Of a stretch of 64,000 nt of DNA, positions 35,007-43,880 are shown piece after piece. The notes below the pieces were generated by a model that did no database searches, was not told the DNA's origin, and was given only the letters and a program-made list of their open reading frames with translations. Each line of letters opens with the position of its first letter. Position 1 is the first letter of the stretch. Made by a program: the position numbers and the translations under genes. Source of the DNA: Pontibacter sp. HSC-14F20 (GTDB lineage Bacteria > Bacteroidota > Bacteroidia > Cytophagales > Hymenobacteraceae); the NCBI RefSeq assembly GCF_019599265.1, contig NZ_JAHZTC010000001.1, forward strand, positions 62,001 to 126,000, read 5' to 3'.

Positions 35007-36128
35007 TTACTCTTTTAATGCAAGAGGGGCATTTAAATATTCATTAACAAGTTCCTCTATCTGTGAGCGGAAAGTTTCTATATTGAATCGCTCTGCATGT
35101 TGTCGGATAGTATCAGGTTGTAATGTATGGGCAATCAACTCGAAGCGATTGACAGCATCTTTTAACGAAGTAATACTCTGCTGTGGGTAGAGTACCCCGG
35201 TTCCACCGTCCAGCACAGTTTCAAAGGTTCCACCTCTTCCAAAAGCTATAACAGGGGTTCCACAGGCCTGAGCTTCAACGGGCAAAATTCCAAAGTCTTC
35301 TTCAGCGGCAAATACAAAAGCTCGTGCTCGCTCCAAATGGTCCTTCAGTATTTTAAAAGGCTGATATCCTAAAAGAGTAACATTAGCTCCTGCTTTAGCT
35401 TTGATTTTGTTAAAGTCTGGACCGTTGCCAATCACAACCAGCTTTTTGTCAGGCATTTGAGCAAATGCTTCCACAATCATATCCATTTTTTTGTATGGAA
35501 CCATGCGCGAGGCTGTCAGGTAGAAGTCTTCCTTTATGTGAGTTAATGTAAAGCTTTCCACATCGACAGGAGGATAGATAACAGTGGAGGTGCGGTTATA
35601 TACTTTTTGAATGCGTCGGCCTATATAAGCAGAATTAGCTATAAAATAATCGACACGGTTTGCGGTTGTATAATCCCACATACGGATATAATGCAGCATC
35701 ATTTTCGCTACAAATCCTTTCACCCCTTTGTGAAGACCCGACTCCCGCAGGTACTGGTGATACAGGTCCCAGGCGTACCGGATAGGAGAGTGGCAATAGC
35801 AAATATGCACCTGATTGGCATGTGTGAGTACACCCTTAGCCATAGCGTGGCTGCTGCTGATAACCAGGTCATATCCTGATACATCAAGCTGCTCAATTGC
35901 CAGTGGCATCAACACAAGATAGTTGCGATAGTGTTTCTTTGCAAAAGGCAGCTTTTGAATAAAGGTAGTCTTTGCCTTTTTATAGGCAATATGCTTCCGC
36001 AGATGCTCTGGCATAAAATCAATGACCGAGAACAAGTCCGCTTCAGGGTATAAATGCAGCAGTTGCTCCACCACACGCTCCGAGCCAGAGTAGTCTACAA
36101 ACCAGTCGTGAATGATGGCTACTTTCAC
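35007..36128 (-). CDS. Glycosyltransferase family 4 protein (mannosyltransferase-like)
   Basis: 373 aa GT-B enzyme. It reads KVAIIHDWFVDYSGSERVVEQLL at the N-terminus, SSSHAMAKGVLTHANQVHICYCHSPIRYAWD in the acceptor half, then YLTASRMVPYKKMDMIVEAFAQMP and EEDFGILPVEAQACGTPVIAFGRGGTFETV, the EX7E donor-binding motif. The pattern resembles WbaZ-type mannosyltransferases; the sugar is inferred only. Third gene from the end of the cluster in transcription order, 78 bp before the sugar transferase gene. Confidence 0.9.
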   Translation of the reverse strand: MKVAIIHDWFVDYSGSERVVEQLLHLYPEADLFSVIDFMPEHLRKHIAYKKAKTTFIQKLPFAKKHYRNYLVLMPLAIEQLDVSGYDLVISSSHAMAKGVLTHANQVHICYCHSPIRYAWDLYHQYLRESGLHKGVKGFVAKMMLHYIRMWDYTTANRVDYFIANSAYIGRRIQKVYNRTSTVIYPPVDVESFTLTHIKEDFYLTASRMVPYKKMDMIVEAFAQMPDKKLVVIGNGPDFNKIKAKAGANVTLLGYQPFKILKDHLERARAFVFAAEEDFGILPVEAQACGTPVIAFGRGGTFETVLDGGTGVLYPQQSITSLKDAVNRFELIAHTLQPDTIRQHAERFNIETFRSQIEELVNEYLNAPLALKE

Positions 36129-36170
36129 TTATTATAGAATTTAATGGTTAAGAATCAACAACAAATAAAG

Positions 36171-37445
36171 TTATACTTTAAGCCTGTCTTTTTCTGGAAA
36201 CTTTAAATCAATTTCTTTAGGTTTAAGGTCATGAAATGCGAAAACTGAAGCAAACAGGGCGAAGTACATGATACCAGCTTGTCTGGATAGAAAATTTTCA
36301 GTTAAAATTGCTACTGCAAAAAGTATAAGAAAACTAAGGTAGGTATAATTTGTCTGCTTCAAGCTATTAATAGCAGGTATAAGCAGAACCAGAAGCAAAA
36401 TGCTAAGTCCAACTATCCCATTTCGGAGCATTTCGTCCAGATACTCATTATGGGAATTCATTTTGAGCTCATATATCCAAGGATTCAGGTCTTTGTAACA
36501 TGCATTAAGTGGCTGTTGCGTATGACCTATACCTAGTCCGGTAAGCCAATTATTATCTTTTTTAAGTAATTCTATACTACAGCCCCAGTTTATGTAACGG
36601 ATATTAATACTGGAGACCAGATGTATATCGTATTCCTGGTAAGAGAAATCCTCGAATTTAATAATCTTTTGGGCTACTGTGCTGGCTTTCTCATTATTTG
36701 AGACAAAAAAGGCAGCTGCTATTATACCTACCATTCCGCCACCAATTACCACACCCTTGCCCAATTTACGGGTAGCCCAAACCATGGCCAGCACGAATGC
36801 AAGCACAAGTAAAGCAACTACAGTCATTTTGGCATATAGAATGTAAATATAAAAGATGAAATAAAGTATGCCAGCCGCAAGTAACACCCTGGCAGAAATG
36901 GATGTGTATTGTCTGAAAAGGCTCATGAGCGCTACTAGCCCAAATGCGCTGAAGAGTCCACTATAAGGGCGATGGAGCAACGTCAGTCTGACCATGGTGG
37001 TTAAGTCTTCGCGATCGAGCAGCACGGCAATGCCTTCTCTGAAAGTAAAAAGGGACATTAGAAACAACCCTAATATAAACGCGATCAATATTTGGCTACG
37101 TTGTTTTCCGGACAAGTCAAATGATGTACCTATAACTAGTGGAAAAAGCAGCAACGGAAGCTTACGGCTTAAGATTTCATACCCATCTGCTGAGTAATCT
37201 CTAAGCAGTAGTCCTGGCAAATTGATGAGGAACAGCGCCATGAATAGCCAAAGGAACTTGTTATGCTTCAGCTTGGTCAGTTTTTGTTTGTAATGCCCTG
37301 ATGCTATCCACCATACTGCCAGCAGTATAATGCTCATACTAGCTAAGCGAATCGGCAGGGAATCCGTGTTAGGTATAAGTACAGCTACAACAAGCAATAG
37401 GGCATGGTAGAGCTCTTTATTATATAGGCGTTGTAACAGTGGCAT
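36171..37445 (-). CDS. O-antigen ligase / polymerase family membrane protein
   Basis: 424 aa with about eleven hydrophobic helices. A large periplasmic loop near residues 275-345 carries the Wzy_C-type motif GLGIGHTQQPLNACY and NSHNEYLDEMLRNGIVGL, with the conserved His of O-antigen ligases. Such proteins either join the finished chain to a lipid acceptor (WaaL) or polymerise repeat units (Wzy). The cluster has a second such protein (38572-39837); which does which cannot be told from sequence. It follows the GT4 gene at 37450 by 4 bp. Confidence 0.85.
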   Translation of the reverse strand: MPLLQRLYNKELYHALLLVVAVLIPNTDSLPIRLASMSIILLAVWWIASGHYKQKLTKLKHNKFLWLFMALFLINLPGLLLRDYSADGYEILSRKLPLLLFPLVIGTSFDLSGKQRSQILIAFILGLFLMSLFTFREGIAVLLDREDLTTMVRLTLLHRPYSGLFSAFGLVALMSLFRQYTSISARVLLAAGILYFIFYIYILYAKMTVVALLVLAFVLAMVWATRKLGKGVVIGGGMVGIIAAAFFVSNNEKASTVAQKIIKFEDFSYQEYDIHLVSSINIRYINWGCSIELLKKDNNWLTGLGIGHTQQPLNACYKDLNPWIYELKMNSHNEYLDEMLRNGIVGLSILLLVLLIPAINSLKQTNYTYLSFLILFAVAILTENFLSRQAGIMYFALFASVFAFHDLKPKEIDLKFPEKDRLKV

Positions 37446-37449
37446 GTGG

Positions 37450-38565
37450 CTATTTATCCTTTAAAATAATATCACAAAGCTCGGCTGATGATTTTTGCCA
37501 GGTATGCTGCGCGCTAAGCTGCAAACCTTTTAAGATTAAATCATCTCTTAAGTGCTCATTTTGAAGTGCCCCAACCAAAGCGTCAGCCAGTGCCTGTGGA
37601 TTGGTACCATCAAAATAATAAGTGGCATCCCGGCAAACTTCGGGCATACTGGCAGCATCAGATACTATAGTAGGACAGCCGCAGGCCATTGCCTCAAGCG
37701 GTGGCAAGCCACAACCTTCATAAAGCGAAGGGAATACAAAAAGCCTCGCCAACTGATAAATAATAGGCAGGTGCTCTGTTTCTACATAGCCAGTAAAAAT
37801 TACTCTGTCCTTTAGATTTAGCTGCTCTATCAGATTGATCAGGCTTTGGTCGCCTGTTATAAAGCCCTCTTTTTTACCAACGACTACCAATTTTATACCT
37901 TGGTATTGTGATCCTTCTAACTTCGACAAGGCCAACACCAATGTTTTTAGATTCTTGTGAGGTTTAACATTGCCCACGAACAGAATAAATTCTTCCGGCA
38001 GACAATATTTATTACCCACAGACTGCATTAATTCAGCATCTCGCTCTTTTCTAAAAAGGTTGTGGTCCACTCCGAGATCTATCTTATGGAGCATCTTGTC
38101 ACCCACTTTCAGATACTTTTGAATCTCGCTTCTGGAAAACTCTGAAATAGTAACGACTTTGTTAGAAGCATCAATGGCTCGTTGCAACAAAAATCGGGCA
38201 TAGAGCTTATGAACTTTGTTGACGGCATTGCTTGCCAGATGATAGACATCGTGAATAAGTACGACTCTTTGCTTTGCCCTTATCGGCAATACCGGAATAT
38301 TAAAGTGCGGCGAGAAAAAATAGTCACAGGCAGGTATGAGCAGCGGCAGTAAAAGCTGCTCCGCTATGGAGTAAATAGGTTTTGTGAACCTTATTATCTG
38401 CATGTTATCAGCCCATGCATACTGCTTTAGTTGTACAGGGTCTCCCAAAAGTGTGATATCGAAATGCTCCTTCATAAGAGGCAGCAAATTCTGCAAATCT
38501 GTTCCTATACCGGAAGCTTGTATCATTCTGGCATCAACTGCCAGGGTCTTGGGAAGTGAATTCAT
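37450..38565 (-). CDS. Glycosyltransferase family 4 protein
   Basis: 371 aa GT-B enzyme. Features: LAVDARMIQASGIGTDLQNLLPL at the N-terminus, RVVLIHDVYHLASNAV, VVTISEFSRSEIQKYL, FVGNVKPHKNLKTLVLAL and FPSLYEGCGLPPLEAMACGCPTIVSDAASMPEV, the EX7E motif. This set matches mannosyl- or glucosyl-transferases of EPS operons. It lies between two Wzy/ligase-type membrane genes, with gaps of 4 and 6 bp. Confidence 0.92.
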   Translation of the reverse strand: MNSLPKTLAVDARMIQASGIGTDLQNLLPLMKEHFDITLLGDPVQLKQYAWADNMQIIRFTKPIYSIAEQLLLPLLIPACDYFFSPHFNIPVLPIRAKQRVVLIHDVYHLASNAVNKVHKLYARFLLQRAIDASNKVVTISEFSRSEIQKYLKVGDKMLHKIDLGVDHNLFRKERDAELMQSVGNKYCLPEEFILFVGNVKPHKNLKTLVLALSKLEGSQYQGIKLVVVGKKEGFITGDQSLINLIEQLNLKDRVIFTGYVETEHLPIIYQLARLFVFPSLYEGCGLPPLEAMACGCPTIVSDAASMPEVCRDATYYFDGTNPQALADALVGALQNEHLRDDLILKGLQLSAQHTWQKSSAELCDIILKDK

Positions 38566-38571
38566 CAGAAG

Positions 38572-39837
38572 CTAGTACTCATCGGCAGGCGCAGCCAGTG
38601 CCAACCCGATAAAAAACCAAATATATAAAAAATGGAGCTGCACGCCTAATAGGCATATCAGTATGAAAACCTTTAAGGCGCGTGATGCTATAATTGAGTC
38701 AGGGGCGTAATTCTTATAAATAGCATATAGCAGAGCCAAAAAGGCCATGAATCCGATCAGGCCGTTTTCTACCAGTATAGTTACAAAAACTCCAAGGCCA
38801 GGAGCATCCCACTCCGGGACAGGGGGTAGAATACCTAAATAAGCAGGATCGTTCCTGACTAAAGCGTAGTTCCCAAGACCTATCCCAAACAATGGATTTT
38901 CCATTACCATGTTCGGCGTAATAAAAAGTGCCGCTATCCTGCCCATAACGAAATTATAGTCGCCTTTTCGCTCTTCTACCAAGGCCTCAAAGTTCTCAAT
39001 AGACACCAGGTAGTTAGATATGAGTAGGGTAAAAACGAAATAAAAGACTGGAATAAGCATTGCCAGTATTACATAGCGGAACCAACTGGCGTGCCTGAAC
39101 TGTCGGTAGAAAAGATAGAAATGCCAGGCCAGTATACCTGCCATACCTGCTTTAGATTGCGCAGCAATTATTACTAGTAGGAAGACTAGTCTGTACACCC
39201 ATTTGCGCCCACTCACAAAGAAAGTGAGCATATACAATGAGCTGTAAAACAAGCCAAGCGGACCGCCTTCTACATAATACCCTCTCAGACGTGGAGTAGG
39301 GTCATTGGAAGCGTAAGGTGTGGTATCGTAGATAATGGTAGATTCCGGCAATGGTAAAACTCCAGATTGGACGAGCAGGAAAATAAGGAGAAAGACAAGG
39401 GATACATATAAATTGATCGTTAGTACTTTCCGTAGTATGTAATTGATACTGAGCCCCTGATTTTGGTAATAACGGACCGCCTTGTAAACGATGAGGGCAA
39501 AAGCAAGGCAGGCCATCAGCTCTACAAAACGAGCTATACTGATCAGGTATGGCCCTTTAAGCAATGTTAGTCCATTAATATCAGTATAAAATTGTGTGCC
39601 GGTGTTACTCGCAAAGGTAACTAACAGGAATCCTACAAACAGTGCTAAGAAATAGAGCAGGTACTTGTTGACATGCCGGATGGTGTACAGTAAAAAAGGA
39701 ATAGTCAGTAAAGCGACAAATTCATTCAGCTTTATCCCGGCCAATTTCAGGTCAGTGAAATGGAAACTGATGATACAGTAAAGCAGGAACAGCCACAGGC
39801 CTACATGGGGCAATATAAGTCTGTCTGAGCGTATCAA
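38572..39837 (-). CDS. O-antigen ligase-like / Wzy-type polymerase membrane protein
   Basis: 421 aa with ten or so transmembrane helices. The C-terminal half has NPLFGIGLGNYALVRNDPAYLGILPP followed by ILVENGLIGFMAFLALLYAIY, a form of the ligase/polymerase loop motif (GxGxGNY...). The expected His is not obvious here, unlike in the neighbour at 36171, which may point to polymerase rather than ligase activity (inference). The ATG overlaps the stop of the GT2 gene upstream by 4 bp, so translation is coupled. Confidence 0.78.
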   Translation of the reverse strand: MIRSDRLILPHVGLWLFLLYCIISFHFTDLKLAGIKLNEFVALLTIPFLLYTIRHVNKYLLYFLALFVGFLLVTFASNTGTQFYTDINGLTLLKGPYLISIARFVELMACLAFALIVYKAVRYYQNQGLSINYILRKVLTINLYVSLVFLLIFLLVQSGVLPLPESTIIYDTTPYASNDPTPRLRGYYVEGGPLGLFYSSLYMLTFFVSGRKWVYRLVFLLVIIAAQSKAGMAGILAWHFYLFYRQFRHASWFRYVILAMLIPVFYFVFTLLISNYLVSIENFEALVEERKGDYNFVMGRIAALFITPNMVMENPLFGIGLGNYALVRNDPAYLGILPPVPEWDAPGLGVFVTILVENGLIGFMAFLALLYAIYKNYAPDSIIASRALKVFILICLLGVQLHFLYIWFFIGLALAAPADEY

Positions 39838-40880
39838 CTTGTTCTTCTGTAGTAAGATTTAAAAGCCTTAATAATTAAAGGAATCCTGTTTAATTGCTTG
39901 CGTCGAATGCGGTTCGCCACTACAAATATCAGACTTAAATAAACAGGAAGCAGGTACTTCCTATAGTATTTACTTGTTATGATGAGCCTGTTCCGGATAC
40001 TGTAAAAATCAGACAACTCACTTTTATTGCTGTTATCTTTTAGTCCGCCCCCTATAGAGGCCCCTTCTTTATGATATACTTTGGCCTGCAGACAGGTGTT
40101 TATTTCATAATGCTTCAGTTGTCCACGCTTTGCCCAGTCTATTTCCTCGAAATAAAGAAAGTAGTCTTCTGTCATATTGCCCACTTCTTTTACAAAAGCT
40201 GATGATACGAATATCGATGCTCCTACTACATAATCGTTTTCCTGTATGGTGAGGCCTTCGAAAGTGTGCGTAGCCGGCTGGCCAAACCCGATGTGCTCTG
40301 TGCTAGCTAGCATAGGCTTATACCTTCCTAAAATCGCCTGTACGAGAGTAGGATCATGGAAATACAGTAATTTGGCACCAAGCATACCTAGTTGTCGGCC
40401 TTTGTGGAGTTCTCCTACAAAGCATAAATGCAGCTGCGTGAGTGTGTCTGCTGCTACAACAGTATCATTATTCAGAAGCCAGACATAATCAGCCCCGTGA
40501 GAGAGGGCCAGTTCAATCCCCACATTATTGCCTCCAGCGAAACCGAGGTTTTTGTCGGATTTAACAAGGAATAATTGTCTATCATCAGGTATAGCACCTT
40601 CTATATGGCGGGCAGAAAGAGACATGTAGGGAAGAGGCTTGCTGACTGGAGCAGCTGCTACAGCAGCAATGTCATAAAAGCCACGTTCAAAGGCAACTGC
40701 ATACTCTCCATCGGCCCAGTTTTCCAGTTTTTCGATAGAACCATTCTCAGATGCATTGTCAACGACTACTACCCTGAAATTACTGTACCGAAGCTTAAAT
40801 ACGCTTTCCAGGCACTCAGCCGTATCCTGCCAGTTTTTGTAGTTTACAAGTATGATGTATACAAGAGGTGCGGTGTTCAT
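39834..40880 (-). CDS. Glycosyltransferase family 2 protein
   Basis: 348 aa from MNTAPLVYIILVNYKNW. GT-A fold with VVVVDNASENGSIEKLE, GFAGGNNVGIELALSHGADYVWLLNNDTVVAAD (DxD-like NND) and FLYFEEIDWAKRGQLKHYEI (acceptor motif). This is the rhamnosyltransferase-like subgroup. An insertion of about 40 residues (FERGFYDIAAVAAAPVSKP) after the second strand is unusual. The frame extends 36 codons upstream into the previous gene, but the chosen ATG overlaps that gene's TGA as ATGA. Confidence 0.88.
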   Translation of the reverse strand: MNTAPLVYIILVNYKNWQDTAECLESVFKLRYSNFRVVVVDNASENGSIEKLENWADGEYAVAFERGFYDIAAVAAAPVSKPLPYMSLSARHIEGAIPDDRQLFLVKSDKNLGFAGGNNVGIELALSHGADYVWLLNNDTVVAADTLTQLHLCFVGELHKGRQLGMLGAKLLYFHDPTLVQAILGRYKPMLASTEHIGFGQPATHTFEGLTIQENDYVVGASIFVSSAFVKEVGNMTEDYFLYFEEIDWAKRGQLKHYEINTCLQAKVYHKEGASIGGGLKDNSNKSELSDFYSIRNRLIITSKYYRKYLLPVYLSLIFVVANRIRRKQLNRIPLIIKAFKSYYRRTS

Positions 40881-41851
40881 GATGCGGGATACTTTTGAGA
40901 AACAAATGTCTTGATTTTTCCCAGGATGATATTGATTCCATTGCGACGAAGTGCTGTGAGACCATTCTTTTTCAGGAAAAGATTCCATTGCTCGCCGGCT
41001 TTCCCAACCTGACCGCGCAGCAGCGTTGAAAATGTTATAAAAAGAAGAGAGAGGCGGAGTTTGTCAATTTCGAATGTAAGCGCATCAGCACGTATAAAAG
41101 GCTGTTCACGGATGGATTCTTTCAATTCAAGCTCATAATAGCGCATGTTCCACTTGTCGCGGCTTGCACTTGTGCTATGCATGCGCACGAGCGCCTCGGT
41201 ATTATCAGCGGCCTGGTAGTAAAAACTAACACCCTGTACAGCCCATCTCAAGAACAACTCCCAATCTTCATTATGGCGCAAGGTTTCATTGAAAGCACCA
41301 AATTTTCTAAAAACCTCCGCACGTATCAAAGGACAGTTGATAGCCATAATATTGCCAACAATAAGTTTACTGAGGATGGCCTCCCCCTTGCCCGATACCC
41401 GGGGCATCCAATCTTGTTGGGTACCTGTTACTGTTTTAAAAAAAATGTTCGGTTGATTTGAATAAAAATACTTTACATCGCCATATACCAGATCGGCCTC
41501 CGGATACTGCTCTAAATACTGGACTTGTTGCTCAAATTTCTTGGCAGAAAGCAGATCGTCGGCATCTAGCAGTTGTATATATTGACCGCGAGCCATTGCT
41601 ATTCCTCTATTGCGGGCTGCAGACATACCAGTGTTTTGCTGAGGAATATATTTTATCCGGTTATCAGCCTCAACATACCCGGTCATAACTTCGCGCGTGT
41701 TGTCTGAAGAGCCATCGTCAATCACAATACACTCCCAATGCCGAAACGTTTGACCCTGCAGGCTCTCCAATGTCTCACCTATCAGATGACCATAGTTATA
41801 AGTAGAGATAATCACCGAAACGACAGGGAACTGCATCGCTTGATCTGGCAT
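40877..41851 (-). CDS. Glycosyltransferase family 2 protein
   Basis: 324 aa from MPDQAMQFPVVSVIISTYNYG. Classic GT2 motifs: IGETLESLQGQTFRHWECIVIDDGSSDNT, GMSAARNRGIAMARGQYIQLLDADDLLS (DAD/DxD metal site) and RHNEDWELFLRWAVQGVSF (acceptor ED). The 53 codons upstream in the same frame are antisense-like and overlap the previous GT2, so they are rejected. The ATG is 11 bp from the previous stop. Likely acts at the cytoplasmic membrane on the lipid-linked repeat unit. Confidence 0.9.
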   Translation of the reverse strand: MPDQAMQFPVVSVIISTYNYGHLIGETLESLQGQTFRHWECIVIDDGSSDNTREVMTGYVEADNRIKYIPQQNTGMSAARNRGIAMARGQYIQLLDADDLLSAKKFEQQVQYLEQYPEADLVYGDVKYFYSNQPNIFFKTVTGTQQDWMPRVSGKGEAILSKLIVGNIMAINCPLIRAEVFRKFGAFNETLRHNEDWELFLRWAVQGVSFYYQAADNTEALVRMHSTSASRDKWNMRYYELELKESIREQPFIRADALTFEIDKLRLSLLFITFSTLLRGQVGKAGEQWNLFLKKNGLTALRRNGINIILGKIKTFVSQKYPAS

Positions 41852-41862
41852 TGCTTTTTGGT

Positions 41863-42882
41863 TTAAATTCGTTGTGCTTTTGGCACGAAACGACATTTCA
41901 GTTTTGATTTTACTATATACAGAGCCTGCTTGGGATTTAAAAGCGAAGGGCGGAGTAAATAACTGTATTCTTTGCTCCCCTGGCCGGATTGACGGCAGGT
42001 TTCGTACCATTTCAATGCCACTATCTTGTCAAAGCACGCCTTCGGGAAGTACCCGGTCCTATTGTTTGTCTGCTTCAGTTTTAATAACCAAGCGGCGGCA
42101 CTTTCAATAGCCACAGAGGTATGGGGTACCTCCAGCAAACCGATTTTAACGTGTAACTCAAGCTCTTCTGTTGTGGGTTCAATACCAAATTTCTCCAACT
42201 GATAGTGCGCAATTTGCTTAACACAATTGTAAAGTATGGCAGCTTTGGTTTTGCTTATACCGCCTGGGTGCTCGCGATAGTCTACCAGTCGCTCAGCCAG
42301 ATTTGCCACTTTATGCGTTGAGGCGATCCTTACCCAGAAGTCATAGTCCTCGGAGGGAGGAAAGTCGTTCCTATAGCCTTCGGCAGGTATAGCCGAACGC
42401 CGAAGCATTACACTAGACTGCGCAAAATTGTTCTGGAACAGCAGTAGGCTTGGAATACATTCAGGCTCTGTTGGATAACACTGTGTGCGTATAAACTGCC
42501 CTTCGGGTGTAATCAAATCAATATAAGAACCTACCATCGCGAAATCCGGGTTCGCATTCAGAAAAGCGACCTGCTTTGCCAAACGTTGGGGATGTGCCAC
42601 ATCATCGCTGTCGAGCATAGCTATGTAAGCTCCCCGGCTGCTCGCCAACCCCCTGTTTCGGGTATAGGTTAATCCCTGGTTTCCATCGTTATGGAGTACC
42701 CGTACTCTTTCATCCTCGGATAGCTGGTCCAGGATTGCAAGAGTGCCATCTGTAGAGCCGTCGTTAATAATGAGCAGTTCGAAGTCAGGAAAAGTCTGAT
42801 GTAGAATACTATCTACAGCTTCACGCAAGTAAGCCTCTCCATTGTATACAGGCATAACGACCGATACCTTTGGTGTTTTCAT
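41863..42882 (-). CDS. Glycosyltransferase family 2 protein
   Basis: 339 aa. VSVVMPVYNGEAYLREAVDSILHQTFPDFELLIINDGSTDGT, then GLTYTRNRGLASSRGAYIAMLDSDDVAHPQRL (DSDD metal motif) and FPPSEDYDFWVRIASTHKV (acceptor ED). The C-terminal 100 residues are helical and variable. Typical Bacteroidota EPS GT2. Gaps to its neighbours are 11 and 6 bp. Confidence 0.92.
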   Translation of the reverse strand: MKTPKVSVVMPVYNGEAYLREAVDSILHQTFPDFELLIINDGSTDGTLAILDQLSEDERVRVLHNDGNQGLTYTRNRGLASSRGAYIAMLDSDDVAHPQRLAKQVAFLNANPDFAMVGSYIDLITPEGQFIRTQCYPTEPECIPSLLLFQNNFAQSSVMLRRSAIPAEGYRNDFPPSEDYDFWVRIASTHKVANLAERLVDYREHPGGISKTKAAILYNCVKQIAHYQLEKFGIEPTTEELELHVKIGLLEVPHTSVAIESAAAWLLKLKQTNNRTGYFPKACFDKIVALKWYETCRQSGQGSKEYSYLLRPSLLNPKQALYIVKSKLKCRFVPKAQRI

Positions 42883-42888
42883 AGTGAG

Positions 42889-43875
42889 TTAAATCCTGTT
42901 GTTTCGTTTACAAAACTCAAATTCCACTTCCTGGTGAGCACTTATATTCCGGAAATGACGGAGCTTTCTGTAATCTATCTGATAGCCTTCCTGCCATTTG
43001 CGCAGCAGATCATCAGCAGTCAGCGTGCCTGCGTGGTTATCGTTTTCATTTTGCACTTTATTGTTCGGGATATTCATAATCACACTGCTTTGCAGGGCAA
43101 CCCCATACCTGGTCTGGAAAATAGGATTGTAAAGCTGCATTCCTTCTTCAAGTGAATTAGGGGCTTTGAATTGAATGCTACCAATTATAAATCGAATCTC
43201 AGCAGTATCGAATATGTGTCCATCGACCGAAAGAGGGTACTTCCAATCAAGCTGACCATCCTGCCATTTCCACACCAACATAGTAGATGTGGGTGCGATA
43301 GTTGTTTGAAATTGTGGAAGTTCTTGATGCTGTCTGGTCGTATAGGAATACGAAAGATGGTTGCCCATACGCAAAGTGGGCACAAAGCTATTGGTGTTAT
43401 GCGCTAACAACTCAATCAGATCAACCGGCTCTTTAAAGAGGATGTCATCGACCAGGAACATTATCCTTGAAGAATCAATAGCCGCCAAAGTTTGAATCAG
43501 ATCTGCTCGAAAGTCCTTTTCCTTCTCAAAGCATACCTCCGGTCGTGACGTACATAGGCTGATAAGTTCTTCGTACGCGGCATCGTGCTCTTTGGAAGAG
43601 GCTGTATAAAGTACTTTTATCAGGACTTGTCCTTGCGCTAAGTCAAAAAAACTGGCAAGCAGGGCATGCAGTTGTATGGCCCGGTCTTTCGAGAATATGA
43701 CAATTGTAAGTGAAAGAGTATCCGTAGCGCGACAGGCCTGTTGATTACTGTACTGAATAATCTGCTCGAGGGCATGGATGTGTGCATCCTTTACTTGTTC
43801 GATCTCCGGAAATAACCTCCTAGCCAGATTGGCGGCTTTTAGCCTGATAAAATGCATATTAAAATTGCCTAACAC
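42889..43875 (-). CDS. Glycosyltransferase-like protein of unrecognised family
   Basis: 328 aa. From residue 53 it has a GT-A-like core: LSLTIVIFSKDRAIQLHALLASFFDL and VLIKVLYTASSKEHDAAYEELI, then IMFLVDDILFKEPVDLIELL, where VDD would be the DxD-like metal site. The middle contains STMLVWKWQDGQLDWKYPLSVDGHIFDTAEIRFII, a pattern not seen in ordinary GT2 enzymes. It may act as a transferase whose acceptor part differs from known families. An earlier start is not supported; MNPN-like signals are absent. Position between Wzx and a GT2, with gaps of 5 and 6 bp, supports a role in repeat-unit synthesis. Confidence 0.7.
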   Translation of the reverse strand: MLGNFNMHFIRLKAANLARRLFPEIEQVKDAHIHALEQIIQYSNQQACRATDTLSLTIVIFSKDRAIQLHALLASFFDLAQGQVLIKVLYTASSKEHDAAYEELISLCTSRPEVCFEKEKDFRADLIQTLAAIDSSRIMFLVDDILFKEPVDLIELLAHNTNSFVPTLRMGNHLSYSYTTRQHQELPQFQTTIAPTSTMLVWKWQDGQLDWKYPLSVDGHIFDTAEIRFIIGSIQFKAPNSLEEGMQLYNPIFQTRYGVALQSSVIMNIPNNKVQNENDNHAGTLTADDLLRKWQEGYQIDYRKLRHFRNISAHQEVEFEFCKRNNRI

Positions 43876-43880
43876 GTTTA

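Noticed and set aside
40881..40988. Longer start of the GT2 gene at 40988
   Set aside because: The extra 36 residues overlap the preceding GT2 coding end and do not match the family; the ATGA junction at 40877-40880 gives the natural start.
41852..42010. Longer start of the GT2 gene at 42010
   Set aside because: The extra 53 residues overlap the upstream GT2 coding sequence and do not resemble a GT2 N-terminus; the ATG at 41849-41851 gives the family start.
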